A program made the translations under genes and the position numbers. Below are positions 20,847-29,374 of a stretch of DNA of 40,651 bases, in pieces (the first letter of the stretch is position 1; every line of letters starts with the position of its first letter). A model generated the notes under the pieces. It was not told where the DNA came from, ran no database searches, and saw only the letters and a list, made by a program, of their open reading frames with translations. The stretch is from IMG/VR virus record IMGVR_UViG_3300028840_004707, positions 1 to 40,651 of that record. One strand, given 5' to 3'. This stretch comes from a virus.

Positions 20847-21424
20847 CGGGCATCACGATCAAAACCAACATCCGCAAAGTCGCCCGCGAAATCGCGAAGC
20901 TGGCGGATCGCGTCGAAGACATGGAGCCCGTCGCGGAGGATTTTGGGGCGCACATGGTGCGGAGCTGGACGCTGAAGTTTCCGCGCACGCCGGGCCACGA
21001 GCCCGGCCCGCCGGGCGGTCCGCCGGCGGTGCAGGCGGGCGGCCTCCGCAACAGCCTGACCTATGAGGTCGAGGCCAGAGGCGACCGGGTGCGCGTCGGC
21101 ACGCCGCTCAAGTACGGCGGCATCCTCCACAGGGGCGGCGAAATCCGGCCGGTGCGGCGCCGCGCGCTCACCGTCCCCATCAGCCCGCGCAGTTACGGCA
21201 AGCGGGCGAAGGACTTCGGCGATGCCCTCTTCCGCATCCCGCCAAAGCCGGGCCAGGAACCGGAGGACCTGGGCGTGCTGGCCATCGAGGAGGGCGGCGA
21301 CGTGGTGCCCCTGTTCGCGTTGCGGACGAAGGTGCGGATCCCCGCGCGGCCCTGGGCCCTGATTTATCCCGAGGACTACGACTACCTGGAGCGGCGCCTC
21401 AAGCGCCACGTGGAGGGTGGCTGA
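20843..21424 (+). CDS. G: Mu G-like virion morphogenesis / tail completion protein
   Basis: A 193-residue basic protein with the pattern of phage virion morphogenesis proteins: an N-terminal helix (RKVAREIAKLADRVEDMEPVAEDFGAHMVRSWTLKF), a flexible loop (PRTPGHEPGPPGGPPAVQAGGLRNSLTYEV) and strands ending RIPARPWALIYPEDYDYL, where 'PARP' is a family hallmark. GTG 20843 makes a GTGA overlap with the DUF1320 gene. It helps join head and tail. Confidence 0.75.
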   Translation: MTGITIKTNIRKVAREIAKLADRVEDMEPVAEDFGAHMVRSWTLKFPRTPGHEPGPPGGPPAVQAGGLRNSLTYEVEARGDRVRVGTPLKYGGILHRGGEIRPVRRRALTVPISPRSYGKRAKDFGDALFRIPPKPGQEPEDLGVLAIEEGGDVVPLFALRTKVRIPARPWALIYPEDYDYLERRLKRHVEGG

Positions 21425-21903
21425 TGCCGAATGAGAACTTCCTCACGCGCGGACGTCTGGCCCTGGTCCGCCGGCTCCAGCAGAACGCACTGCTGCTGGA
21501 TCGCATCGCCGAGCCGCACTGGTTCCTGTTCGGTTCCGGCCTGCACAAGCGCGTGATCATCGAGCCGAGCTCGTGCCCCTTCTGTGCCGTCGCGCCGGCC
21601 GAGCAGGAGTGGGATCAGATCAGCAACGCCTTTGTGCAGACCCCGCAGATCCTCCAGGTCGACTTCGGCGTGGTCGGGCAGGACGCCGAGCCGATGGAGG
21701 ACCTGGTGGCCGCGCTGGCCGACGTGGTCCTCGAGGCCAACGAGGATGCCATGGAGCTGGCGAGCGACGGCCTGGCGAGCGTGCAGTCGAGCGGCACGGT
21801 ATGGGAAGCGCGCACGGACAAGGAGGCGGCTCAGTTCATCTGGATCACAACCACGCGGGTGACGCTGCTGTGGAATCGGCGGCGACCGCTCGCCACCACG
21901 TAA
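21424..21903 (+). CDS. tail terminator/minor tail candidate
   Basis: A 159-residue protein coupled to the preceding gene (TGATG). Its composition and order (N-terminal helix, then strands IIEPSSCPFCA, QILQVDFGVVGQ, a helix, FIWITTTRVTLLWN) fit small tail-completion or terminator proteins, and it lies just before the tail tube gene where a terminator is expected. I do not recognise the sequence family. Confidence 0.5.
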   Translation: MPNENFLTRGRLALVRRLQQNALLLDRIAEPHWFLFGSGLHKRVIIEPSSCPFCAVAPAEQEWDQISNAFVQTPQILQVDFGVVGQDAEPMEDLVAALADVVLEANEDAMELASDGLASVQSSGTVWEARTDKEAAQFIWITTTRVTLLWNRRRPLATT

Positions 21904-21918
21904 CCGGAGGAGAGATCG

Positions 21919-22893
21919 ATGCCCGGAGCGATAGGGACCCCCCACCTGGGCGCCCGCCGGCACATACGCATCAGCCAGGAGGCCACGTTCGGGACGGTCA
22001 ACCCCGCTCCGAGCTGGGTCTACGTGCCAATCCTCGAGGACGGCATGAAGCTGAAGGCGACGAGCCCGCGCTACCGCCCCGACACAAACTTCGGCGGCGA
22101 CTACCGTCGCCACGTGCACGTCTGCCACTCGCTGCAGTCGAGCGGCGACATCATCTGCAACCCGTGGCCCGAGGTCACGGGCTACCTGCTGGACATGGCG
22201 CTGGCCCGCACGGCGGCCCACGACCTGAACAGCTATACGGTCGATCACTTCACACCTACGGATCCGCGCCGCTACACAGGCACCGTGATCGACCGGCTTA
22301 CCATCGCCGTCACGGGCACGGGCGACGCCGACGTCCGGCTCACGCTCGGCTGCGTGGCCAAGCTCGAGGCCGAAAACGACGACCTGGAGGAGGCCAGCTT
22401 TACCTACGCCGGCGTGACCCCGGTGCCGTTTATGTTCCGGGACGCTGCGATCCTCATCGGGGCCATCCACCGGATCGACTTGGAGGCGTTCACCATCACG
22501 GTGGAGAACAACCTGGCGCAGGGGCCGAACGTGCAGACAGCCGGGACTGAGCAGGGCACCGTCGGCTACCTGATCGCCCAGCAGCGGGCCATCAGCCTGG
22601 AGCTGACGGAGCTCAACGTCGGCGACACCATCAACGAGGCCATCCGCGACTGCAACCCGCTGGCGTTTGAGGCGCGGTTCAGCCATCCGGACGGGCACAT
22701 GTGGCAGATACAGCTCCCCTACATCTACCCGGAGGAGAGCGACGAGGACGGCACGCCGAGCCAGGTCACCAAGGAAAGCCCGAGGTTCGAGGTCGGCTGC
22801 GACGACGGCGGCTGCGACATCATCTACGGCGTCGACCTGGCCGCTGGCGGCACCACGACCTTGGCCGAGCTGACCACCACGGCGCCGGCCTGA
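21919..22893 (+). CDS. tail tube protein
   Basis: A 324-residue beta-rich protein with the features of siphovirus tail-tube proteins: an N-terminal 'RRHIRISQEATFGTVN' motif (the family's G-E-TFGT pattern), repeated strand segments, and a C-terminal ENNLAQGPNVQTAGTEQ region. It precedes the frameshifting chaperone and tape measure exactly as tail tubes do. ATG 21919 follows CCGGAGGAGAG. The protein ends GGTTTLAELTTTAPA, a Thr-rich tail. A perfect hairpin follows. Confidence 0.78.
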   Translation: MPGAIGTPHLGARRHIRISQEATFGTVNPAPSWVYVPILEDGMKLKATSPRYRPDTNFGGDYRRHVHVCHSLQSSGDIICNPWPEVTGYLLDMALARTAAHDLNSYTVDHFTPTDPRRYTGTVIDRLTIAVTGTGDADVRLTLGCVAKLEAENDDLEEASFTYAGVTPVPFMFRDAAILIGAIHRIDLEAFTITVENNLAQGPNVQTAGTEQGTVGYLIAQQRAISLELTELNVGDTINEAIRDCNPLAFEARFSHPDGHMWQIQLPYIYPEESDEDGTPSQVTKESPRFEVGCDDGGCDIIYGVDLAAGGTTTLAELTTTAPA

Positions 22894-22905
22894 CGTGACG
22901 AGAGC

Positions 22906-22926
22906 GGGGGCGGCCGCGCCGCCCCC
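22906..22926 (+). terminator. stem-loop after the tail tube gene
   Basis: A perfect 9-bp stem GGGGGCGGC / GCCGCCCCC with loop CGC, lying 13 bp after the tail tube stop. No T-tract. Likely an attenuator reducing expression of the downstream chaperone. Confidence 0.6.
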
Positions 22927-22952
22927 ACACCCTTAGCTCAGGAGAGCGACAG

Positions 22953-23477
22953 ATGGGCAAGCAGGACCAACGGCAGCAGGAGCAGATGCTGCATGAGTTT
23001 GGGCGGAGCCTCGAGCGCATGCTGCGCGACGAGGCCGACCGCCTCCCCGACTGGCTGGAGCGCACGGACTGCGTCCGCGCGCAGATCCGCCTGACCGAGC
23101 ACGACCACGCCACCATCCTGGCCCTGTCTCTGGAAGACATCCAGGAGCACGCCAAGGAGCTGATCAGCCTCGTCGAGGGCGCCTTCGACTGGCAGGAGTT
23201 GAGCATCGAGCGGATCGGCCAGGTACTGGACCTGATCAAAGGCGCGCTGGAAGGCGAGCTGATCGACCAGGCGCTGGGCATCGTCGACACGATCCTCACG
23301 CGCGCCATCGAGAGCTGGGAGTTGTCTTCGCTGGTTGGCCCCTACGCGCTCGGGACCATCGGCAAATGCCCGAGCGAGCACGACGCCCCGATCCGGTCAG
23401 CCATTTGGCGTGGCCTACCCCTCTCCGTCGTGCGGCGGCTGGTTGAGGGCGTCCTGATCCACTCGGGAAACTCGTAA
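22953..23477 (+). CDS. tail assembly chaperone (G form)
   Basis: A 174-residue helical, acidic protein between tail tube and tape measure. Tail assembly chaperones of lambda type are made in two forms, and the short one comes from normal reading. Here normal reading ends ...IHSGNS at TAA 23475-23477, directly after a slippery heptamer. ATG 22953 follows CAGGAG. The protein coats the tape measure during tail polymerisation and is absent from the virion. Confidence 0.75.
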   Translation: MGKQDQRQQEQMLHEFGRSLERMLRDEADRLPDWLERTDCVRAQIRLTEHDHATILALSLEDIQEHAKELISLVEGAFDWQELSIERIGQVLDLIKGALEGELIDQALGIVDTILTRAIESWELSSLVGPYALGTIGKCPSEHDAPIRSAIWRGLPLSVVRRLVEGVLIHSGNS

Positions 23478-23686
23478 GGGAGGTCGAGCGGGCGCTGGAG
23501 ACGGGCGCCCCCTCGGGCCTCCTGGAGGAACTGATGCTGGCACGCATGGGACAGCCGGCGGACCGGCGCGCAGCCGTTCTGGCAGCGCAGCTTGTGGGGG
23601 AGCCGCGCTGCTGGATCGAGGCGCTGGCGACGCTGTCGCGTATCGGCAAGCAGGTGATGGAGGGGCTCGATGGCGAAGGACCTTGA
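22953..23686 (+). CDS. tail assembly chaperone, -1 frameshift form (GT form)
   Basis: If ribosomes slip back one base at GGGAAAC (23465-23471), translation continues in an open frame to TGA 23684-23686. This gives about 244 residues. The added 71 residues (starting LVREVERALETG... and ending ...KQVMEGLDGEGP) look like a real helical domain. This region is otherwise a 192-bp gap without a gene, and the extended frame overlaps the tape measure start by 17 bp, as in lambda gpGT. Confidence 0.72.
23465..23471 (+). promoter_or_regulatory. -1 ribosomal frameshift site GGGAAAC
   Basis: The heptamer reads G-GGA-AAC in the zero frame, the canonical X-XXY-YYZ arrangement; after slipping it reads GGG-AAA. 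It lies one codon before the zero-frame stop. Lambda uses the close relative GGGAAAG in the same gene. Confidence 0.8.
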
Positions 23687-25334
23687 GTTCAGCATCGTCG
23701 CAAAGTTCAAGGACCTGGCGTCCAAGGGCATGAATGCCCTGGCCCGCAACGCCAAAACCGCCTTCGTCGGCAAGCGCGGGATCCTCGGCACGCTGGGCCT
23801 GGGCGGCCTGGCCACGGGCGGCATCTTCGGTGTGCTGGTCTCCGGCGCCAAGGTCGCCATGTCGGGCGTGCTGGGCGTCGTGCGCGCGGGGCTCGGCATC
23901 GTGACGGGCGCCGTGCGGGCAGCCATCAACATCGTCACCGGCATCGTGCGGGTCGGGATGCGGGTCGTGACCGGCATCGTGAAAGGGGCGTTCAAGGCCG
24001 TTGCCACGGCCGTGCTGGCGGCGGGCGCCTTCACCGCCTGGCAGTTTGTGAAGGGCATCCGCGAGAACATGAAGCTGGCGGACATCCGCCAGGTGCTGCG
24101 CAAGCTGCTGGGCGACGCGGCGAAGGACGCCGAAAAGTACGCCCGCGACCTGTCCCTCCGCACGCCCTTCACGCCGATGCAGATGCTCCAATCGACCGCC
24201 GGCCTGGCGGCGATCCGCGCCGACTACCGCCGCTTCCTGGGCGACCTGGCCGACTGGGCCGCCGGGGCGTCGGTGCCCCTGGAGCAGATCGTCACGCTCT
24301 TCCAGCGGGCCTACACCGGGCAGTTCGGCGAGGCCATGGAGGGAGCGCGGCGGGCGCTCATTTCCATGCGCGACCTCCAGCGCGAGGGCGCGACCTTCAG
24401 TGGGCAGAACCAGTTTCAGGGCACGCCCGAGCAGTTTGTGGGCTACCTGATGGCGGCCGTGCAGCGGCGCTTCGGCGGCATGGCGGCGACGGCGGCCACC
24501 GTGGGCTCCGGCCCGTGGTCGACCTTCGTCGGGGCCGTGCAGGACCTGCGCGTGCAGCTGACCGAGCCCTGGTATGAGCGGTTCAACAAGGGCCTGAGCG
24601 ACCTGAACGAGTGGCTGATCAAGCTGGTGGGCGGGGACCGGTTCAAGAAGCTGGTCGACTGGAGCGCGAAGTGGGCGGAGGTGGTCGACACGAAGGTGCG
24701 GGCGGCCATCGCGTGGCTGACGGGCATCGACTGGAGCGCCGAGGGCTTCAAGCGGATGCTCGGCTCGATCCGCGAGGGGATTGTGGGTCTGCTGGCCGAT
24801 ATCCAAGCCACCCTGCCGGAGCTCCTGGGGATTATGATGCGGGGTGCAGACGCCATCGCCAAGTACGTGTGGTCGCTCCTGAGCGACCTCATTCGGCGCT
24901 TCGAAACGCAGATCAACAGCACCCTTGACCGCCTTATCGGGGCCGCCAGGCAGCAGAGTGCAGCCCTTCAACAGGGCGCCCTCGGCAGGACCATCGGCGG
25001 CGCCATGCGCGAGAGGGTGCCCGGATGGCTCAGGTGGATCACGCCGGGTGCGAAGGGTGCCGAGTGGCTGTTCGGCGGCAAACTCACGCCGGCCGGCGCT
25101 GCTCAGATGAAGCTGGGCGAGGCGTTCGGGGGCGTGGCGAAGCTCTTGCAAGCGATGCGCACCCAAATGACCGAGATGGCCGGCAACGCGGCCGCCGCCG
25201 AGCAGGCGGCACAGCAGGCGGGCTTCGAGTTCCTCCGCGCTGGAGAGGAAATGAAGGATGAAATCAGAAAGTTGCAGGGCGACTTCCTCGACCTGCGGAT
25301 GCGCTTCAGACGCCTGAGCGAGGCGCGGACCTGA
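23670..25334 (+). CDS. tail tape measure protein (short)
   Basis: A 554-residue protein with an N-terminal DLEFSIVAKFKDLASKGMNALARNAKTAF, then a long hydrophobic, glycine-rich stretch (about 35-125: GTLGLGGLATGGIFGVLVSGAKVAMSG...), and helical remainder with coiled-coil ends. This is the composition of tape measure proteins, which set tail length and help eject DNA. By the usual relation of ~1.5 angstrom per residue the tail would be roughly 80 nm, short for a siphovirus. ATG 23670 overlaps the chaperone extension. Confidence 0.82.
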   Translation: MAKDLEFSIVAKFKDLASKGMNALARNAKTAFVGKRGILGTLGLGGLATGGIFGVLVSGAKVAMSGVLGVVRAGLGIVTGAVRAAINIVTGIVRVGMRVVTGIVKGAFKAVATAVLAAGAFTAWQFVKGIRENMKLADIRQVLRKLLGDAAKDAEKYARDLSLRTPFTPMQMLQSTAGLAAIRADYRRFLGDLADWAAGASVPLEQIVTLFQRAYTGQFGEAMEGARRALISMRDLQREGATFSGQNQFQGTPEQFVGYLMAAVQRRFGGMAATAATVGSGPWSTFVGAVQDLRVQLTEPWYERFNKGLSDLNEWLIKLVGGDRFKKLVDWSAKWAEVVDTKVRAAIAWLTGIDWSAEGFKRMLGSIREGIVGLLADIQATLPELLGIMMRGADAIAKYVWSLLSDLIRRFETQINSTLDRLIGAARQQSAALQQGALGRTIGGAMRERVPGWLRWITPGAKGAEWLFGGKLTPAGAAQMKLGEAFGGVAKLLQAMRTQMTEMAGNAAAAEQAAQQAGFEFLRAGEEMKDEIRKLQGDFLDLRMRFRRLSEART

Positions 25335-25346
25335 CGGGAGGGCGAC

Positions 25347-26135
25347 GTGGCAGCCGGATACTTCAACGATGGCTCGATCAACATCGAGCTCGGCGCGCAC
25401 GTGTTCGCGTCGACCACGGGCTACCGCCGCAACCTGAGCCTGACGCCGCACGGCAGCCCGGCGCGGATCCTGGATTCCGGAGGCGGCACGCAGGAGCTGA
25501 GCGTGAGGGGCCAGCGCCTGCGCGCCAACATGGGCGACGCCGAGCGCTGGATCTACGAGATCCTGCTGGCCCTCGCTACCAGCGACCCCGGCGAGCTGGG
25601 CGTGCAGGACAATCTGGGCAACCAGGCCGTTTTCGGCGACGCCGTCTGCGTCGGGGCCAGCGGCGAGGTGCAGGCCTTTCGTTTCGCGGACGTGCGCTAC
25701 ACCTTCCTGGCCCCCGAGGTCTCGGCGCAGGGCGCGTTCGGCGCGGTGCCGGCCGCGCCCGCTACGTACGGCGGCACGAGCACGGCCCAGAACTACCAGG
25801 TCGACGCCGCCGACGTTGGCGACCACGGCGTCAGCCTCCGAATCGAAATGACGCGCAGCTATCCCCTGCGCGAGATCCCGCGCTGCCGGGGAGCCCGCGC
25901 GAGAGGCCCCGCCAGCAACGCGCGGATCCGCCTGATCGTGACGAGCCACCTGGTCGATACGACCCAGACCATCTGGGAGGCCGTCGAGGCCCTGGTGCGC
26001 GGGATCGGCCCGCGGCACGTCGATCTTACCGGCAACGGCAACACCTACGCCGACGTGCTGCTGGAGAGCGTCCGGCCGGGGCTGACGGACCTGAACCACA
26101 CGGCCATCGAGGCCGAGTTTCTGATGGAGGTGTGA
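25347..26135 (+). CDS. distal tail-like protein
   Basis: A 262-residue beta-rich protein right after the tape measure. It begins AAGYFNDGSINIELGAHVFASTTGYRRNLSLTPHGSPARIL and ends DVLLESVRPGLTDLNHTAIEAEFLMEV. Position and strand content fit a distal tail (Dit) protein that joins tube and hub. Family is not recognised by motif. GTG 25347 follows GGGAGGGCGAC. Confidence 0.55.
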   Translation: MAAGYFNDGSINIELGAHVFASTTGYRRNLSLTPHGSPARILDSGGGTQELSVRGQRLRANMGDAERWIYEILLALATSDPGELGVQDNLGNQAVFGDAVCVGASGEVQAFRFADVRYTFLAPEVSAQGAFGAVPAAPATYGGTSTAQNYQVDAADVGDHGVSLRIEMTRSYPLREIPRCRGARARGPASNARIRLIVTSHLVDTTQTIWEAVEALVRGIGPRHVDLTGNGNTYADVLLESVRPGLTDLNHTAIEAEFLMEV

Positions 26136-26138
26136 GCC

Positions 26139-26396
26139 ATGAGCGACTTGGGCGACTACTGGGAGAACGGCTGCCCCGTGCGGGGCTTCTACCTGATGCT
26201 GGGGGCGGGCGACGCCGGCTCGGCTGCCGCGACGGGCTTCCACGTGCTCCTGTTCGTGGGCTTGCTCGCGCGATGCCTGGCCCGCAGCTTGCCCGGTGGC
26301 ACGCAGCCGCCCTGGGGCCTCTGGCTGGCGGTGCTGGCCGTCACATTCGTCGTCGTGGTGATCGGCAAGATCTGGAGACGCAAGCAACGGGGCTGA
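26139..26396 (+). CDS. small two-helix membrane protein
   Basis: An 85-residue protein with two transmembrane helices (about 31-48, GFHVLLFVGLLARCLA; about 59-78, WGLWLAVLAVTFVVVVIGKIW) and a basic C-terminus KIWRRKQRG. It sits between distal tail and hub genes. Two-helix proteins with a positive end are holin-like, but the place is unusual for a holin. No endolysin is near. Confidence 0.55.
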   Translation: MSDLGDYWENGCPVRGFYLMLGAGDAGSAAATGFHVLLFVGLLARCLARSLPGGTQPPWGLWLAVLAVTFVVVVIGKIWRRKQRG

Positions 26397-26399
26397 CCT

Positions 26400-28970
26400 T
26401 TGGCCGACTGCTCGGTCTACATCGATGGCGTGCTGAACGCCGACGTGAACCTGCACGTCGACTACGTGCAGGCCAGCTACATCGCGCCGTGGGAGGCGGG
26501 CCTGACCTACGCCGGCTGCCACGACGCGCCCACCGGCGTCCGCATGTGGGATGAAGTGCGGATCGAAGAGGGCGGCAGCGTGCGCTTCCGGGGGAACGTG
26601 ACGGTGATCCGGCCCGGCGGCGTGGGCTCAGAGGGCGTCGAGATCATTGCCAGGGGGAAGCGGTTCCGCCTCGAGAACGAACCGGTCCGCATCAACGGGC
26701 GCGGCTATTACATCTGGAATCGCCGGGGCATGCTGTGCACGGATGGCCAGGGCGGCGAGGACTCGCCCGGCGCGGACGGCGGCAAGTGGACGGCCGGCGA
26801 GATCGTGATCGACATCCTGGAGCACGCTCTGGGCCTGCCCGCGCTCGGCTCGGACATCCCCGCCCACCACGGCGACGCCTGCTGCATCGTGGATACCTAC
26901 CTGACGATGGCCGACGTCGCGGGCTACACGGCTGCCGACTGGCTCGCCCTGGACAGCGTCGTCGGCGAGTTTGTGGTGGACAACACGAGCGTGGCCGACG
27001 CGATCAGCCTGCTGGTGGCCCTCAACGGCGGATTCTACGGCTGGTATATCCATCCCAATACGGGGGCACTGGTGCTCCGCGACCTGAACGCCCTGCCCGA
27101 GACCGACATCGAGGCCGGCGAGCACGGCCAGTGGCAGGACGCCGGCGGCACGGACTACCGCCTGCTGGGCAACGAGCTGACCTGGAGCCTGGACGGCGTC
27201 TGCTCCACCATCGCGATCCAGGGCACCGACCGGTTGCAGGAAGAGCAGCCGGCCAACATCGAAGGGACGGGGAATCCCGGCAGCGGCAACCTGGGCGAGC
27301 TCGAACAGGTTGCCGCCCCCTGGCGTGACTGGGATGCCGCCTACCACGCCCTGTGCCAGGAGACCCGCCGCTTCTGCTCCCGCCCCATCGACGACGCCAG
27401 CGCCTACACGCCGCCCGCCGGCTACATGGGCTACAGCTTCACTCCCCGCGTCTACGTGGGCACGGACGCCGGGGCCAAGACGATCTATTCACCCTCCTCG
27501 CACGTCTACCCGACCTGGATGAAGCCCTGCGGCATCATCGGCTTCAACGAGGTGCCCGCGCTCGGAGTCGGCGAGAAACTGTGGGGCTGGTACTGGGCCG
27601 AGATCCCGTTCACCGTCACGGCCGGCCCGGACGGCGACGCCTACCACTGCTACGGCTACGAGCGCACGCGGACGGTCTACGATCCGGCCTTCAAGCACAC
27701 CACGAGCTACCCCCAGGCCGGCGAGGCCGACGACGAGGTGGCCATGGGCATCCTGGCCGAGCGCCTGCTCGAGCTCTACTGCAACGTCCGCCGCCAGGGC
27801 ACGCTGCGCGTCGACGAGGTTGACTTTGCTTCTTACACCCTCAGCCGCCGCTACAACGTCGTCAACCTCGGCCCGCTCGTCTGCGGCGAGGCCAGCACCA
27901 CGGAGGCGCCCGAGTGCACGCTCGATCCCATGACATGGGAGACACTGGCCGTCAATGCCGTTGAGGTCACCTGGGATCTCCGCACCGACACCACGGACAT
28001 CCGCGTGGCGAACACCTTCTTCATGCTCGAAGAGTACTCCGAGCTGAAGCGGCGGCTGGAGATGAACCTGTTCGCCGCGCGCGACCTCGACCTGAGCGAG
28101 GACATCTACGACTGCCAGACGGACGCCCCCGAGATCCACGACGACGGCAGCGAGATCGAGCCCATCACGACGACGGAAGCGCCTCCCGGCACCACGACCA
28201 CCGAGGCCCCCGGCCCGACGACCACCGTTCCCTCTGGGCCGACCACGACCCAGCCGCCCGCCGGCACGACGACCACCGAAGCGCCCGGCACTACGACGAC
28301 CCAGGCCCCGCCCGGCACAACGACGACCGAGGCGCCTGGCACAACGACGACCGAGGCGCCCGGCTCCACGACGACCCAGGCACCGGAGCCCCCGACGACC
28401 ACCACAACGTCGGGCGGCGGCCCCGGCCCCGGCACAACTGAAGCGCCCGGCCCCACCACGACGGAGCCGGCGGGCGGCACCACGACCGAGGCCGGGGGCC
28501 CGACGACAACGGAGCCGGCGGGCGGCACCACGACCGAGGCCGAACCGCCGACCACGACCACGACGGGCTGCCCAGATTCGTGCAGCCTCTGCCCCTACAC
28601 CCTGTGCGTGGACGTGGGCAGCTTCGGTTGCAGCGATGATCCCGAGGACTGCACCAACATCTTCCCGACGGCCGGGCTGATGACGTTCGTCCAAGACGAA
28701 GTCGACCCCTGCGTCTGGTGGTTCGACTCCTCCACCGACACGGCCATCAGTGTCAGCATCCAGTGCGCCCGCTCGGGCAACCTGCCGGGTTGGAGCTTCG
28801 AAGTCAACAACGGGATCTGTGGCAATATCCGCTGCACCTACCACCGGCCAGCCAACAACGATTGCCCCGGCGGCAACTACTCGAACGTCTCGCACCTGAA
28901 CTGCGAGGACCACTGTCCCGGCTCGCTCACGGTCTACAACTGCAACGTCACATCCACGGAGGCCCCGTGA
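26400..28970 (+). CDS. tail hub protein with mucin-like Thr/Glu/Pro linker and Cys-rich end domain
   Basis: An 856-residue tail protein in three parts. Residues 1-585 are a beta-rich hub-like region beginning ADCSVYIDGVLNADVNLHVDYVQASY, with segments such as WDEVRIEEGGSVRFRGNVTVI typical of baseplate hubs. Residues about 588-722 are a low-complexity linker of TTTTEAPG-type repeats. Residues 723-856 form a compact domain with 14 cysteines (CPDSCSLCPYTLC start), probably disulfide-bonded and possibly a receptor or glycan binder. TTG 26400 is the start implied by the frame and has only a weak ribosome site. The protein ends TSTEAP. Confidence 0.72.
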   Translation: MADCSVYIDGVLNADVNLHVDYVQASYIAPWEAGLTYAGCHDAPTGVRMWDEVRIEEGGSVRFRGNVTVIRPGGVGSEGVEIIARGKRFRLENEPVRINGRGYYIWNRRGMLCTDGQGGEDSPGADGGKWTAGEIVIDILEHALGLPALGSDIPAHHGDACCIVDTYLTMADVAGYTAADWLALDSVVGEFVVDNTSVADAISLLVALNGGFYGWYIHPNTGALVLRDLNALPETDIEAGEHGQWQDAGGTDYRLLGNELTWSLDGVCSTIAIQGTDRLQEEQPANIEGTGNPGSGNLGELEQVAAPWRDWDAAYHALCQETRRFCSRPIDDASAYTPPAGYMGYSFTPRVYVGTDAGAKTIYSPSSHVYPTWMKPCGIIGFNEVPALGVGEKLWGWYWAEIPFTVTAGPDGDAYHCYGYERTRTVYDPAFKHTTSYPQAGEADDEVAMGILAERLLELYCNVRRQGTLRVDEVDFASYTLSRRYNVVNLGPLVCGEASTTEAPECTLDPMTWETLAVNAVEVTWDLRTDTTDIRVANTFFMLEEYSELKRRLEMNLFAARDLDLSEDIYDCQTDAPEIHDDGSEIEPITTTEAPPGTTTTEAPGPTTTVPSGPTTTQPPAGTTTTEAPGTTTTQAPPGTTTTEAPGTTTTEAPGSTTTQAPEPPTTTTTSGGGPGPGTTEAPGPTTTEPAGGTTTEAGGPTTTEPAGGTTTEAEPPTTTTTGCPDSCSLCPYTLCVDVGSFGCSDDPEDCTNIFPTAGLMTFVQDEVDPCVWWFDSSTDTAISVSIQCARSGNLPGWSFEVNNGICGNIRCTYHRPANNDCPGGNYSNVSHLNCEDHCPGSLTVYNCNVTSTEAP
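28160..28570 (+). repeat. degenerate Thr/Glu/Pro repeat tract in the hub gene
   Basis: Irregular repeats of ACSACSACSACC-GAG-GCG-CCC type encode TTTTEAPG, TTTTQAPP and TTTEPAGG units. Unit length varies between 8 and 12 residues, so it looks older or more drifted than the tract in the fibre gene. Confidence 0.85.
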
Positions 28971-29374
28971 TGGATCCCGGCGCGTTCCAGGCACGCATCC
29001 GCCGCTGCGCGGCTTGTGAGCACCGGCGCAATGCGCACGCGAGCGTCTGGCGGTGGCCCCGCTGCATCGCGCTCGATAAAGAGCTCGTGCTCGACAACGA
29101 CTTCATGGCCGGGCCGGTCGACAACTGCCCCCTGGGCCTCTGGCGCGACCTGGAGCCGGTCGACCTGGACGCCGAACGCGCGGCCGCAGGGGCGAAGCGT
29201 CTCGTGCGCGAGCGCCAGGTGCTCGGGCCGCTCGTCGCGGCCCTGGTCCGCGGGCTCGACGAGCACGAAATGACCCGCCGCCTGCTGCTGCCGGTGCGGG
29301 CCGGGCTGATTCTGCCGGAGACGGCCGACGCCATCCTCGAGGGAGATATCCAGCCGATGGAGGAGCCGAAGTGA
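28970..29374 (+). CDS. small Cys-rich (zinc-binding?) protein
   Basis: A 134-residue protein whose first 55 residues hold five cysteines (CAACEHRRN, WPRCIALD, VDNCPLGLW), a likely C4 zinc site of the kind often seen in small genes next to phage tail fibres. The rest is helical. ATG 28970 overlaps the hub stop (TGATG), and the end overlaps the glycosyltransferase start by 4 bases (GTGA), so all three are coupled. Function unknown; the coupling suggests a helper for the hub or the transferase. Confidence 0.55.
   Translation: MDPGAFQARIRRCAACEHRRNAHASVWRWPRCIALDKELVLDNDFMAGPVDNCPLGLWRDLEPVDLDAERAAAGAKRLVRERQVLGPLVAALVRGLDEHEMTRRLLLPVRAGLILPETADAILEGDIQPMEEPK

Noticed and set aside
23415-26522. 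A 1035-residue minus-strand frame under the tail genes
   Set aside because: It is His/Arg/Gly/Val-rich, has no domain and lies opposite tape measure, distal tail and hub genes; a GC-driven shadow.
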